DNA of 64,000 nucleotides, from NCBI GenBank assembly GCA_028622995.1, contig JAJQJQ010000034.1:1612001-1676000 (forward strand), given 5' to 3'. Below, in pieces: positions 38,301-50,364 of the stretch. The position numbers were made by a program, and so were the translations under genes. The number at the start of each line of letters is the position of its first letter. Position 1 is the stretch's first letter. Under the pieces are notes generated by a model that did not search any database, was not told where the DNA came from, and saw only the letters and a list, made by a program, of their open reading frames with translations. Source of the stretch: Panagrolaimus kolymaensis. Taxonomy: Eukaryota; Nematoda; Chromadorea; Rhabditida; Panagrolaimidae.

Positions 38301-41300
38301 AAATTTGTAATATCTTTTTCTGTTGTACCCTATTAAATGAAACGGATCCTCTAGGATCAGAAGTTTTTTGTTGAACCGTTACAATTGAATCTCGACGTTC
38401 AGCCGGCGCACGTTCACCCATTTCCTGCTTTTGAACTTGTTCCAATCTTGTTGAACCTCGTCGAGCGAAATCCGTTTCAAGCGTCCCTCGTCGACTCTGC
38501 AATTCGGGAGTCTTGGTGCCTGGGTCTTCAACCGGTGGCTTCTTTTTATCCACTCTTTTAAGTTGAACATCAAATGGTGATGCAGGCTTTTTTTGACCAA
38601 CTTGTAGTCCACGTAATTTATCCAGACTTGATTGGGGCTTTTTTAATCCAGCTAGCCCAGTTGGCTTTTTTTCTGGTTCAGCTGCTGCTTTTGGTGGCTA
38701 AAGAATTATAAATATTTTCAAATTAAAATAATTTTAAAAAAATTCTTAGAATAAAAATTCTAAAAATAACCTTTTCCCCATGTGCAGCATTAAAAAAATG
38801 AGTTACCAATAATAAACAATAGGGAATATATAAAGCCAAACAATAACTAAAATAAAAGATAAAAATTGCAATTTGATGTGCAAATAAATAAATTATCAAA
38901 CGTGAATGGGATAAAAGAATAAAGTGATAAATAATAATAATAAATAACAAAGGGAAAGAGAAGGTATGTATATACAAAAATATATATAATGAATATTAGT
39001 TAGTAATATTTTTTTGGAATAGAAAAGGTGAGATTTTTGTTTGTGTGCAATGCTATATACTTACTCTTCCTGATTCATCCACATCACTTCCACCACTTAC
39101 TCTTCGAATTGGTAAACCATTTTCCTATAAAAATGGTTAATTTTCAACAAACAAACAAAAAAGGTTTGGCTTGTGCAAAATTTTAAAAATCAGAAAAGAA
39201 TAAGTAAAGGTAAAAATTTAAAACACATTTAATTAGTGCAAAAAAAATAAACAATATTTAAATCCCCAAAATAATATATTAAAAAAAACAAAATAAGCAA
39301 AAAAAATAACGGACATTTAAAGGTGGCTTTGCCGCCGCTGATTTTAAACCACTTTTTAAACCCGTATTAGTAGTATTCGATGAAGTACTTTCAGCATTAT
39401 TGGTTGTTGGAGTTGCATCACCATTTGATGGTCGCTTTGGCTTTTTAACCAAAATCTTCTTCTTTACAACTTTCTTTTCTTCACCATTTTCACCCGACGC
39501 TGGTCGCTAAAAAATTATTAAAAAATATTTTAATAAATTCAAACGGATAATTTAAAAAAAACGAACAGTGACCCTTTTAACAGATGCTGATTCTGATGGT
39601 GCCGCAACCGGGGCTGCAGATGATGAAAGAATTGATGAACGAGATGAAGAAGACATTAAATCAAATTGTTTAGTAGAATTTTCGGCTTCGTCACCGGCAG
39701 CAGCTCCACTAAGAGATGCTGAACGACTGCCGATATCGCCTACACTCGACGAAAACTAAAAAAACAAAAATAAAACAATAACACTGTTTTTTTGACATTA
39801 AACTTTACACAAAAAACATTTGAACAAAAGAAAAAAATAAATAAACGTAACGATAGCGAACTGGGAAGAAAAAAAAACTCACACAGAAAAGTAAAAAGTT
39901 TTGCACACAAAAAATTCGTTGTTTTATTTTTGTAAGTTAAATCAAACTTCAAAATCATTAATTCTGTTAAAGTTAGAATTTTTTAGATTTTGGTTCCCAA
40001 GGAATTAAAAAATTATGTTAACCTCTTCTTTCGGAACAGATTCCTTTTGTCCCACTTGACGTGGTTGACGGAAAGGTTTAGAGAAGGAGGGAAGTTCAGA
40101 AATGGATTCAGTGACTTCATCATCGTCTTCCGAAACATTACCACCAGATAATTTAATTAATTCTCGTCGACGATCTTCAGGAATTTTTAAACCAGAATCT
40201 GGGGTTTCGTCTTCATCCTAAAATTAATGTTAAAAAGAAATAATGGTAAGTTAGTAATTTAAAAAACTAAAAACTTGGGGTGATAGAATAAAGTAATTTA
40301 ATTGTAAATTTAAACTAACAAAAACTAAATGATTGCATCAAAAAGCAGTTTGTACAGAATCAAAAAAAATGAGAGTGGTGGATAAAAGTAAGATTTTTTT
40401 TTTGCTTAACGCAAAGAAAAAAAACTTGGAACGGGTGAAGAGAAAAATGAAAAACTCTTTTTCTTCAAATAAAAAAATTAATGAATATAAAAATAAAATT
40501 GAAAGAAAATAAAAATAAAGAAAACGGTTTTTAAAAATATGTAAAAAGAAAATTAAGAACCTAAAATTTTTTAAACTACGTGCAACAAAATAAATTAATG
40601 TAACTTTGGGTTGTGTAGTTAATGCAAAACCGACAAGAAAGAAGAAACTTCATAACTCATTTCTCTTTCTTTATCTTTTTTTGTCGATTTCTCTCGCACA
40701 CTATCTAATTTTCATATTCACTCTATCGCGTGGGATTCGATTTTAAGCTTGTAAAAAAACTTAAAAAACGAAGATGAAAACTTTGACGACGAAAAAAAAC
40801 TCACGCATATTCAAGAAAAATATTTTGTGCTTAACTTTTTGTTCGGTTAATTGTTGGTTTAGTAGAATTGGCTTCTTCAAGAAAATAGGCTTTACCTCTT
40901 TATTTCTTTCTTTACCGGAAGAAAGAAAGGATGAGGACGAACAACAACAACTCGATGAAGAGATGATCCTCGTCGATTGTCGAGACAGAAGAAGACACAG
41001 AGAGAGACACTCCGCGCAACGAACACTTCTTGACTTTTTTTTGCATCTCATCCCCATCCAATCCTCTCATCTCCTCAAAGATATTTCTACAAGAAAAAAA
41101 ACTATAAGTTAAGTCGAGTTTATTCCTTCTTCCTTTGTTTCCTAGTCTTTTTTTACTCGTTTTCTTAGTTAAATTTTTTACGGGTTTCTGTTAGAATTGT
41201 CGTCGTCGTGGTTGTAAGTATAAAAAAGTTATTTGTGGGCGCCCCCTCAATTTGTAAAAAAAAGCATTTTTGTTGATAAGTAATGAGAGGTACACAGTAC

Positions 41301-44300
41301 TTCACTAAGTTTAAAAAAAGTGTATTTTTTTGTTGCTATTGTTTATATATTAGCAGAGGTTGGTTATTTTTCTGTTAAGTGGTGTGTAAAAAAATTGCAG
41401 GAGATCATATGCAATAACAATAATGCAAAAAAGAATAAAGTAAAAATAAATAATTTTCGGGGATCTATGTACATATAATTAATTGGTTAGAGAAAATTTT
41501 ATAATAAAAATAAGAGTTCCAAATTTTAAAAGTTTTTAAAATCTGCTATTTTAAAAATTAAAATAAATTATTTGGTTTCAAATAAATATCATAAAAAATG
41601 ATAAATAAAAAATTAAGTTCGGCGGGTTGAGGTAAAAAATTTGAAAAAACGAAAAACTTGGAGATAATAAAACTTGGGTTTATGGCTTTTTTCGAAAAAA
41701 ATAAAATAAAAGTTTAAAAAAAACACATTTTTTGTTGCAAAACTTAGAGATAAGTGCAGATGCATGCAAAAAAATGTTTTAAAACAAAAAAAAAAGTTTG
41801 CATTTAAAAATTTAAACGAAAAAAAACCAAAGAGAGAAAAAAAAAAAAAAAAAAACTAAGGAATTCTTGCAAGAACTATAAATAATCGTGCTTTACAAAA
41901 ATGTTTTAATCCTACCGACGATCGACGCCTAAGAAAAAGTCTATCAATTTCTGGAGTGGATGGACGACTATTAACTGGGGTGTCAAAATCAAGAATATTT
42001 CCAAGAATTTTTCGTTTTGCTTCTCCTGTTGGTAAAGAAGAAATAACATAATTATGAATTTGTGAAAATTTCGTCGAAGATTTTATAGATATATCCGATT
42101 CTGATGAACTTCTTGAACTTATTGAATTTGCAGGAGAAAATTGAATTTTAGGAATATTATTCAAATTCGTTAAATTATTAGTTTCGTCATCTTCGTTCGT
42201 TGATGGAATAATATCGCCCAAAGGAATTTCGTCGTCATCATCGCTATCGTTGTTGATCTCAGCTGCCAAATTAGACTCCATATTTTTTTCTTTTTAGCAG
42301 AAAAAAATTAAAGACCGAAATTTTTAAGTTAAAAATATTAATAATAAAAATCTTTTTTTTTACAAAAATATGAAAATAAAGAAGAAAAAAATACTTGTCG
42401 ATGACAATAATGCACACTTAAGATATTGTCACCTTTTCTTCCTTAAAAACATTATTTAAAAAAAAGAGATATACAAAAAAGAAAAAAAGGTGTGAAGAAA
42501 AAAAATAGAGAAAAGAAGATGATGGAATTTGACACTGTACAAACTAACTCTTTTTTTCTGTTAAAATCTTTTGTATTTTTTTTGTTTGAAACTCATTTAA
42601 AAATAAATAAAAAGAAAAAGAAAAAGAAAGAAAGAAGGTGGTTCTGCAAATTATTATTTCCTATTTTTCTTGGAATTAACTTTACCTCTTCTGGAGTTGG
42701 CTCTGATAAAGATTTAATGCCAGCATCGGATGTTCGAGTATTCTGTAAAAAATAGCATTTTTTTGTTGCAAAAAATAGTTTTTTAAACTTACTCTATTCG
42801 CTCCAGCTCTTTGTTTTTCAGGAACAGCGTTTTCATCAATGGTAACTGATTTTCGCTTTGTTCCTTCGTCTTTTTTCGTTTCCATTGAATCTTTTCTCAA
42901 TGATGAAGACATACTTGATTCTTCCGTTCGTGTTTCTTCTTTACTTTCCTCAAATCTTTCCTCGTCTTTTTCTTCTTCTACAAAAAATATTTATAAAATT
43001 TCTAAAAAATTTAATAATATTTTTTACCAATAAATTTAACAACAGCTGAACTTTGTGAATTTCCGTAATCACTGGATGCTTCACATTTATATAATCCTGC
43101 TTTATCTTTACTCATACGAGAAATAGATAAACGGGCAGTTTTTCCATCAAAGGTCGAAGAAAATTCACTGCTGCTTTGGACGATTTTATTATCTCTAAAA
43201 AAATAAGATAAAACCAAGTCAAATTAAATTTTTTTCGTCAATTTAAGGTTAAAATAACAAAAAATCAAGCAAAAAGGCAAAAAAATTCCTTTTTAGCTTG
43301 TCGTCAAAAAAAAAATAGACAACAGCAAGCAACAATGTTGTTTGTTGTATAAATTCCAAAAAGAATGTTAAGCGTTAATCAATGTTAGATTTATAAAAAA
43401 AATAGCGGAAATTAAAGTGATTTTTGGGTGCAAAAGAAAGAAAAGAAAGTTAACAAGGAACAGCTGCTTTTTCTTTTCTTTTCTTGTCGTCTTCCAAAGG
43501 AGGAAGCTATCGCCTTTTTTAATTTTAATTATCGAAAAAAAATAGAATAAATATTTATATAAAATTAGAAAGTTGAAGATGTTTTTTTTGATTTTTGTTT
43601 TCAAATTTTTTCGAAGTCGGAAGTTAACGTACTTGAACCAAGTAATTTTGGTGCTGGTATGGCATTGCAGCTCACATTGTAGGACTACAGTTTCACCAGA
43701 AGTAGCGACCTAAAAAATAATAATTTGCATTTTTCTTTTTTATTTGTTTTTTATTTATTTATTTTTGTTTATGATTATCGATTATTGTTGTCATAACTTT
43801 TTTTCTTCTTCGACAACAACAAAAAAAGAAGATATGTTTGCTTTTAAGAGTCTCAAAAAAAGAAGAAGTTGAAAGAAAAGATATTGAACTTTTTCTTTCT
43901 CTGTCTATTTTTTTAAAGATAATCTACCGCCTGTTGGCACTCAATATATTTATTTTTTTGCATCTCGTTGTAACATATCTATCTATCACTTTGCTTCCTT
44001 TTTTCCTTGCTACTTGCTATTTTTTTCTTTTTCTATCGCAGCAAGCATTATTTCTGCCTACGCATCCAGGTAAGAAAAGTATTTTTTGCTTCCAGCTATG
44101 TCAAAATGCAAAAAAAAAATAGTTGTTAGATCCTGAAGCGTAAGTAAAAAAACAAGCGAGCAACGAAGAAAAAAAATCATCCAAGTTTTTTTTTGGCAGG
44201 TGGCAATTTGGCTTGCTGCTTCTTGCTTATCATTGACGCCTCTAGCTTCTTTTTTAACTTTTTTTCTTTCTTCTTGGATAAAGTAACAAAAATCAAAAAT

Positions 44301-46588
44301 GTGGGGGTGGTTTAAAAAAATGTCAAAAATTTTTAAGTAATTAAAATAAATTAAATAATTAAATTCTTGCCCAAAAATGACGGTTAGCCGCCTTCTCACT
44401 AAACAAATAATAATAAAAAATTTCTAAAAATAAATCATCAAAATTTTGACCGATTTGCAACAACAAAAATGCAAGGGAAACTAATACGAAAAAATAATAA
44501 AATAAAAACAAAAATTTGAATATTTTTATTGCCAAGCTTAAAGTAATCTAAAACGATTTTTTTTATTCAAAAAAAAATTCTCCAACTTAATAAAACTTTA
44601 CCCCTATTTTATTTTTATCTCAGAAATAAAAAAGAAGCTCATAAAATTTTTTTGTTTTGGTTTGGTAAAAAATAAAATAAAAGTGTAAAAATGCTTATTC
44701 ATTTTTTTACCTTAGATTTTAATGGTTCCATAACAACTGGAGTTCGCTTGAATTCATTGCCTTTTGGTGCTGCTGCCGATGCCGCCGCAGCTCCAACAGC
44801 TGGAGATTTACTACGACTTCGACCTCGTTTGGGTGCAGGAGGTAAACCTGCATCACTTTTACGCTTTTCAGCTGTAGTTGTAACTATAAAAAAGTTTAAA
44901 AAAATTAAGAAATCAAAAAATAAACAAAACAATATTTACCAGTTTCAGTTTCCATTTTTTCTGTTGTTGAAGAAGTTGTGTTTGAATTTGTTGTTGTTGT
45001 AGTTTTTCTTGCCGCTGCTGATTCAACTTGTAAGGTACTGGTGCTATTACTTTGAAGATCTTGAGTTGGGGTTGACGTCCTAGATCGAATTGTTTTACTT
45101 TGAGATCCTTCACGTGATTTTCGTTTTGATGGAGTTCCTTCACGATGCCGCTTGGAAGGAGTTTCAGGTCGAGATGAGGGTGTTCGAGGTCGAGGAGATT
45201 TTCGACCAACTGAGGGGCTTCTTCGCCCTTCTGATGGTGCTTCTTCCTGTTGAAAATTGAGTGAAAGATTTGCATTTGTTTCGCCTTGATCATTTTTAAT
45301 ATTGCATCGATATTGTCCTGCATCGCCTGCTGATGGTTTCTAAAAATATCAACAAAAAAAATTTAAAATCATAAATGAAATAAATACAAACTCGAATTTC
45401 AAGTTGACATAAATAAACATTATCACCAAGATCAGTAAAAATATCTTTGAAATTTCCGCCGCCAAGAGAAATTCCATCTTTAGACCATTTAGCCGTGGGT
45501 CGACTGGTACTTTTAACCTTGCATTCCATAAGAATAAGTGCGCCGCCTTCTTTAGGAATAATTCGAGGTTTACCAACAAATGTAGGACCTTTTTGACTTG
45601 GGGTTGGTGCACGCTCATCGCCGCCTTAAAAATTTTAAATTTAAATTTAATGAATTAATTTGTTTGGAAGATAAAAAAAAATTTACCAGCAAAATTGAGA
45701 TTAATATTTGCATTGGATTCACCCAATTGATTTGATGCTGTACATTTATAAGCTCCACCATCTCCAGCACTTGGCTCCTAAATGGCATTATTTTTTATAT
45801 TTTTCTATGATTTTTTTGATTATTGTTTTATTGCGTTTTATTATTTTTTTAAACATTGATGCAATTTTTGATTTTTAAGATGATTTTTTTTGCGAGGTTA
45901 TTATTGGTTGCAATTGTGCAAAGTAAATTCCACTTTGCTATCTTCGTCTTTTTCATTCAGGATTATTGCGAAAAAAATAAATAAAAACTATGCGCTTATT
46001 CACCGCTGAGGGATTTTCAAGAGGATATTTGTAATCCAAATCGTTTTTTTAAATATAAAAATGCAAGTTTTTTCTATTGCTTGAAGGAAAATATAAAAAT
46101 CAATCATCGAAAATAAAACTTAATTATTATATATTTTTTAATGAGTAATAAAGCAATACAAGAAAAGTCCTATAAAAAATTCTTAAATAAGAAAATAAAG
46201 ATGAAACAATTGCAATTGTTTTGGGTGCATATGTACATTGCCTCTTGAAAAATTCAAGGAGGGAAGCACTTGAATAAAAAAAAGCATCCACGCGCAGATA
46301 AAAAGTAATAATAAAAAATAAAAACATTGCAGTCAAAAAAAATAGTAAAAAATAATAGTTTGTATTAAAAAAAATTCGTACTTTAATAACCAAAATAGCT
46401 TTATAAAGACTTCCACTTAAATTTGTAAGAGTCAATGAAACTCGTCCACTCGCCAAAATAGGTGTTCCTCCATGACTCCATTTAACATCAGGTGGTGGAT
46501 CAGCTTCAAGGTGACATTCCATAAGAAGATCACCTGTGGCTGTTTGTTGAATGGATGGACGTTGAGTAAATCGGGGAGCAGAAGGCAT
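18385..46588 (-). CDS. unc-22: twitchin, giant muscle Ig/Fn3 kinase
   Basis: Giant A-band protein of nematode body-wall muscle that regulates relaxation. Coding exons, 5' to 3': 46588-46382, 45777-45687, 45624-45392, 45339-44940, 44883-44711, 43709-43633, 43194-43028, 42977-42793, 42742-42686, 40217-40023, 39755-39573, 39506-39315, 39124-39065, 38697-38329, 38008-37870, 37822-37543, 37482-37133, 37078-35648, 35594-35101, 35045-34472, 34419-34150, 34099-33656, 33602-33303, 33244-32366, 32311-31439, 31390-31112, 31053-30442, 30391-26294, 26237-23128, 23072-22025, 21965-20996, 20935-19923, 19869-19682, 19627-18790, 18734-18538, 18480-18385. They sum to 21,072 nt (7,023 residues) with all phases matching. 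The N-terminus [19 protein letters not shown] and the C-terminal [14 protein letters not shown] are nearly those of C. elegans UNC-22. By eye: 31 Fn3, 29 Ig, one kinase. The 2.47-kb intron 9 contains a candidate alternative first exon. Confidence 0.97.
20398..21231 (-). other. unc-22: twitchin protein kinase domain
   Basis: About residues 6169-6426, split by one intron (20936-20995). Glycine loop [11 protein letters not shown], catalytic lysine in [14 protein letters not shown] catalytic loop (HLD in place of HRD, usual for twitchin/MLCK-type kinases), DFG in KLIDFGLAA, and the APE motif within AEFAAPEV. All catalytic residues are present, so it should be active. It is followed by the conserved autoinhibitory segment ([20 protein letters not shown]) and an Ig domain. 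Confidence 0.93.
22025..37822 (-). other. unc-22: twitchin Ig/Fn3 super-repeat rod
   Basis: About 5,000 residues. Six consecutive Ig domains (exons 16-18) are followed by a run dominated by the Fn3-Fn3-Ig unit, ending with irregular units before the kinase. The Fn3 signature W.PP.DDGG..I..Y.VE recurs about 30 times. Exons 23-27 each begin at a domain or unit boundary in the same codon phase, as expected for module duplication. Exon 28 (4,098 nt) and exon 29 (3,110 nt) are fused multi-domain exons. The repeats have diverged at nucleotide level, so this is an old array and not a recent tandem duplication. Confidence 0.85.
37870..46588 (-). other. unc-22: twitchin N-terminal region: three Ig domains and basic/Ser-rich linkers
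   Basis: Residues 1 to about 909, on 15 short exons with the gene's longest introns. Ig1 is on exons 1-2, Ig2 on exons 3-4, and Ig3 on exons 6-7 (VVLQCELQC...[12 protein letters not shown]). Between them lie charged linkers rich in SR, SP and TP ([23 protein letters not shown]) and, after Ig3, [14 protein letters not shown]...ESISELPSF, which matches the equivalent UNC-22 linker. Such linkers are variable and often alternatively spliced in the family. Every exon from 9 to 14 is a multiple of three long and in phase 0, so each could be skipped without frameshift. Confidence 0.85.
41916..42281 (-). other. candidate alternative first coding exon of twitchin
   Basis: Inside the 2.47-kb intron between twitchin exons 9 and 10, same strand. 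It is an ATG-initiated frame of 122 codons ([20 protein letters not shown]..., Ser/Asp-rich, ending FLRRRSS), followed by a GTAGGA donor at phase 0. That is the phase needed to join exon 10 ([10 protein letters not shown]). The frame does not connect upstream, because no acceptor before the ATG has the right phase, so it fits a separate promoter. Without splicing it would stop after 141 codons (41856), and a small nested gene is the alternative. I see no homology that settles it. Confidence 0.4.
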
Positions 46589-46648
46589 GTTTGAATTAAA
46601 ATATTACGGCTACTTTGGAAATATTAATAATAATAATAAAATATAATG

Positions 46649-46684
46649 GAGCCGAGTGGCCGCCGTTTTGGCGAGACTCGGCTC
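46649..46684 (-). promoter_or_regulatory. GC-rich hairpin just upstream of the twitchin start
   Basis: GAGCCGAGT (46649-46657) pairs with ACTCGGCTC (46676-46684). Inside, CGCC (46661-46664) pairs with GGCG (46670-46673) around a 5-nt loop, with a small asymmetric internal loop between the stems. It lies 61-96 nt before the twitchin ATG in very AT-rich DNA, next to an (AAT)n run. In the mRNA it would be a stable stem near the start codon; on DNA it is an inverted-repeat site. Whether it is transcribed is not shown. Confidence 0.55.
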
Positions 46685-47109
46685 AACAAAAAATGGAGGA
46701 ATAAAAGAAAAAATAGGAAAATAAAAAAATTATGTTACAAGAATCTTGTTGTTGCCCAAATTAGGAGGTGTCAAGGAAGGTAAAGGAAGGAAATCGTTTT
46801 ATTTTTCTTAATTAAAAAGAAAAACAATTTTTTTAATTTATTTTCTTTCCTTCTTGAGAGATTTATTTTCTTTTCTCTCTCTTCTTGAGCTTGAATCAAT
46901 CGCAATTGACCGCAACACAGGCAAAAAACTTGAAAAGTGCCTGCAATGCTTGCTTTTTTTCTTTAACGTGGATATGTGTGTGTATGCACGTATGTGTGTT
47001 GTAAGTTTATTGCATAACTATTTCTTCTTGCATATTTTTTTTATTCTTCTTATCCTGGATATTCCTGTTGTTGCTTGTTGCTATTTGTTACTGCTGCTGC
47101 TGATGGGGG

Positions 47110-47125
47110 TTGGCCCCAGGGCCAA
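47110..47125. promoter_or_regulatory. TTGGC/GCCAA near-palindrome, NFI-like
   Basis: TTGGCCCCAGGGCCAA, 7-nt arms around CA, about 520 nt before the twitchin start. TTGGC...GCCAA is the dyad bound by nuclear factor I, but the usual spacing is five bases and here it is six, so this is a weak match. It is distinctive because the surrounding DNA is AT-rich. Confidence 0.25.
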
Positions 47126-50100
47126 TGTACTCACTCGCATTCTTTTATTTTTTTAAATATTTTTATTTTCTTAACTTGCAACGACTTTTATCTGAGGAAA
47201 GAGGCAAAGAGAAAGATATTGCGTCCGGTCGATCATCATCCTTGATGAACCAACAACTCTCGCTGCTGCTAGCTTCATTCAAGGATCAACATATTTTCCT
47301 TAGTTTTTTTATCCGCCCGCAATAAAGAAAGAAAAAGAGAAAAGGTTAGAGAAGAAAACAAAAAAAAAACCGACGCCGATGCTTGCTTGCTTTTGCTCGC
47401 TAGTTGGTTATTGAGTAATGAAACAAAAAGGCGGTTTCAAGGTGGGAGGAAATACGAAATATCCGTAGTATTGATGATCTTCGAGCATGACAAACATTTT
47501 TATGTGTCCGTAGGGCTTCCAAAAAAAAAAAAAATAGAGGAGAAAAAAAGTTTAGTTAACTAAAAAAAACCGATTGGAAATATTTATTTGCAAAAAAATA
47601 ATTTTACACTTTGAAGTAAGTTTCTCTTCGCAAAAAAAATGTCATGCTTTCGTTTGAACGTTCTTCTTTTTTGCACAATGTGTTTTTCCCCAGATATTTT
47701 TGAGGAAGGAAAGATAAAATTAGGAAGTTTGTAATTTGAGAAAGCTATGATTTTGCATAGTACTTTTTTCGGTCAAAAATAAATATTGCTTTTTCTTTTA
47801 GATTTATTTTTCTTTTGATTTTAATTTATAATTTTACAGTAATATTTTTTTTGCTATTTTTATATATCATTAATTTGCCACATTTACATTATTCTCTTTT
47901 AGTTTTATTAATAATTCACTCATAGATTATCTAACTCTGTGATGACGATATACCAATCTTTCTGGAAAAGAATAGAAATAAAGAAAATAAAAAAATTATA
48001 GCTTAAAATAACAGGAAGTAAAAAAAGGTTATTTTACATCGGCGGCATTTATATAAAAAAAAAATAAAGGTCGTAGATGCCGCAATCATTTCATCGCCTC
48101 CTACGAAAAGGGATTGTTTAGAAAAAAATGGAGAGGCAGATATGCAGGATGGGGATCATACCAGCTGCTTGCAAAAATCAAAGCAAAAAAATATACACAC
48201 GGCAGGCACATTGAAAGTTTGTCTTCATCCGCAGTCAAAAAATAAAAAAAAGATAGCTGAAATAAGCAATTTTCAAAAAAAAGAAAATGGAGGATGCTAG
48301 AAGCAAACTGCTAGCTACCCATCTTTATTCACATAAAAAAATCTAACAGCTTTTCTTTAAGTCAAGGAAGAAAAAAATCCTCCTTTATTTTATTTTTTCA
48401 ATGATTGAAGAAGTTTCGTTTGAACGGCAAAGAAAAAAATTGTGAGAGAGCACTGATGTTTGCTTCAGGCGATATTGTGTGCATCCAAAATCCAATTGCT
48501 TTTGATTTTTTTCGATGCCGTGATTGATAAAAAAAAACGATGAAAGTTAAAGAAAAAAAATATGCCAGCCAACAAACAAGCATTTCAACAGCTATTCTTC
48601 TTCTTTTGCATCATCGTCTTCTTCTTGATGATTAAAGGCGGCTATCGGCCGGCGGCGATTTTTATTTGACGCAATCGATTAAAGTTAGCATAGCATGCTT
48701 CCATCCCAAAGACAACGACGATAAAAAAAAAGATTGCAAAAAAACTCAAAAAATGAAACAAATTTTTTTAAATAAAAAAAAGAGCTAAAGATTGCTTCTT
48801 CTTATTTTTATTTCTCATAAAAAAACCCAGGGATTTAGAGGGAATGTATAATTAATTATTTATTCTAGATAAAAAAATTAAAGATTAACTATAAATATTT
48901 TCTACGGTATTTAACGAAAGTGTGCAAAAAAATGTGGCGAAAAAAGCACTTTTTTGAGAGTTTTTTTCCTTATTAAATTCACTAAAAACAAAGAATGGAA
49001 AAATATTTTTTGCATATTAAATTCATAATTTAAAAAAAAGAACTCTTTAATGTTCAAAATATAATTGAATTCTCTGAAAAGAAACTTAAAAACTTTCTTT
49101 AAAAAGTACAACTTTTTTTAATTCTAAAAACTAACTTCACTTTCGTTTGTATTACATTTAATGAGAAGAAAAAAATTATTGTCTCAAAAACATGTTTTTA
49201 ATCCTTTGGAGAAAAATAAAATGCTTTTGTAATAGGTTCCAAATTTAGTAGCTAGAGTCGGTCGTTCAATAAAAGGTTGTTATGAAATACAAAATCGTGC
49301 ATTCAACTTGAAAAACATGCAATTTTAGCTACAAATAAAAAAGTGAAATGTAAAAGTGCAAAAAAAAAAATTGAGGGTGGTCTTTTTTGGTATTTTATTT
49401 TTTGCGAATTATTATTTGCTGTAAAAAAGTGGAGATTTCATGTATTTTTTTATTAAATTTGTTTATTTACCCCGCCCGATAAAATAAATACAAAAAATAA
49501 AAATAAAATTTAATTAAATAAAAAAAATTATTTTATTATTTTCATTGCGTCATTTACTTTTGGGAATTAAGAAAGTAAGAAAACAACACAAATAAATAAA
49601 AGCTCTAAGAATATGTAATTATTTCACCTTTGAATTTTTTAGCATTTACCAAAAAAGCATATTTCTAAGAAAAATACGGTCATTTTTTTTTAAACTTTAT
49701 TTTCCAAGTAAAAACTTACCTAAAAATTTTTTCTAAAAATTTCTTTAGTAAAAATGTGTACAAACAAATTTCCAAAAAATCATAGATAAATAGATTTATT
49801 ATCAGAGTTTTCTTTCTTTTGTTCAAATTAAAAAAATAAGCTATCACGGAAAAGACTATATAAATTACAAATACAAAAAAGTACAAAAAATGATAAAAGA
49901 CACATGGATGGTAAAATAAAAAAGACCAAATTTGAACCAAAGCCCGCGAAGCAATGTACCATCATTTTTTTTGGTTGTACATAGAAGAAACTCATTTCGT
50001 ACAAATAAAAAAAAGATTATAAGCAACATAATAAAGTCTTTAAACAAAATGAAGAGAAAGAAAAATAAGGTAAAGCACCAGTATCATCAAAAAATAATTA

Positions 50101-50364
50101 TCATTAGACAGGAGGAGACGCATGGGCTACACAAATCAAATAAAATGTATGTGAAAAATTATATTTGTAAAAAAAATATAAAGCGAAAAGTAAAAAAGCC
50201 ACGACTATTTGAAATGGCTATTTTCGAATCACATATGAGATTTTATGGGTGAACAAACATTCAAATAATATACTTTCCACAAAATAATAAAAATAAAGCG
50301 AAAAAAAAGACAAAGATGAAACACCGGACTTTTTTTCCTTTATGAATCCATAATAAATGCATTT

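Larger units (their letters stand above)
46589..50364. other. 3.8-kb twitchin upstream region, no gene seen
   Basis: The longest gene-free stretch of the window, between twitchin and DENND4 (both minus strand). It holds the likely twitchin promoter and 5' UTR and, at its right end, the DENND4 3' UTR. Frames such as 46854-47156 and 49932-50252 on the plus strand have biased composition and no recognisable domain. Within it are a GC-rich hairpin (46649-46684), a 16-nt near-palindrome (47110-47125) and CT/GA-rich runs around 46850-47400. Confidence 0.5.

Noticed and set aside
40774..41112. Plus-strand frame of 112 codons in twitchin intron 9
   Set aside because: Biased, domain-free sequence without splice or start context; likely chance.
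43838..44122. Plus-strand hydrophobic frame in a twitchin intron
   Set aside because: Phe/Leu-rich product of T-rich DNA; no homology or start context.
49932..50252. Plus-strand Lys-rich frame of 106 codons
   Set aside because: Poly-A-derived Lys/Asn bias, no recognisable motif; lies antisense near the DENND4 3' UTR.
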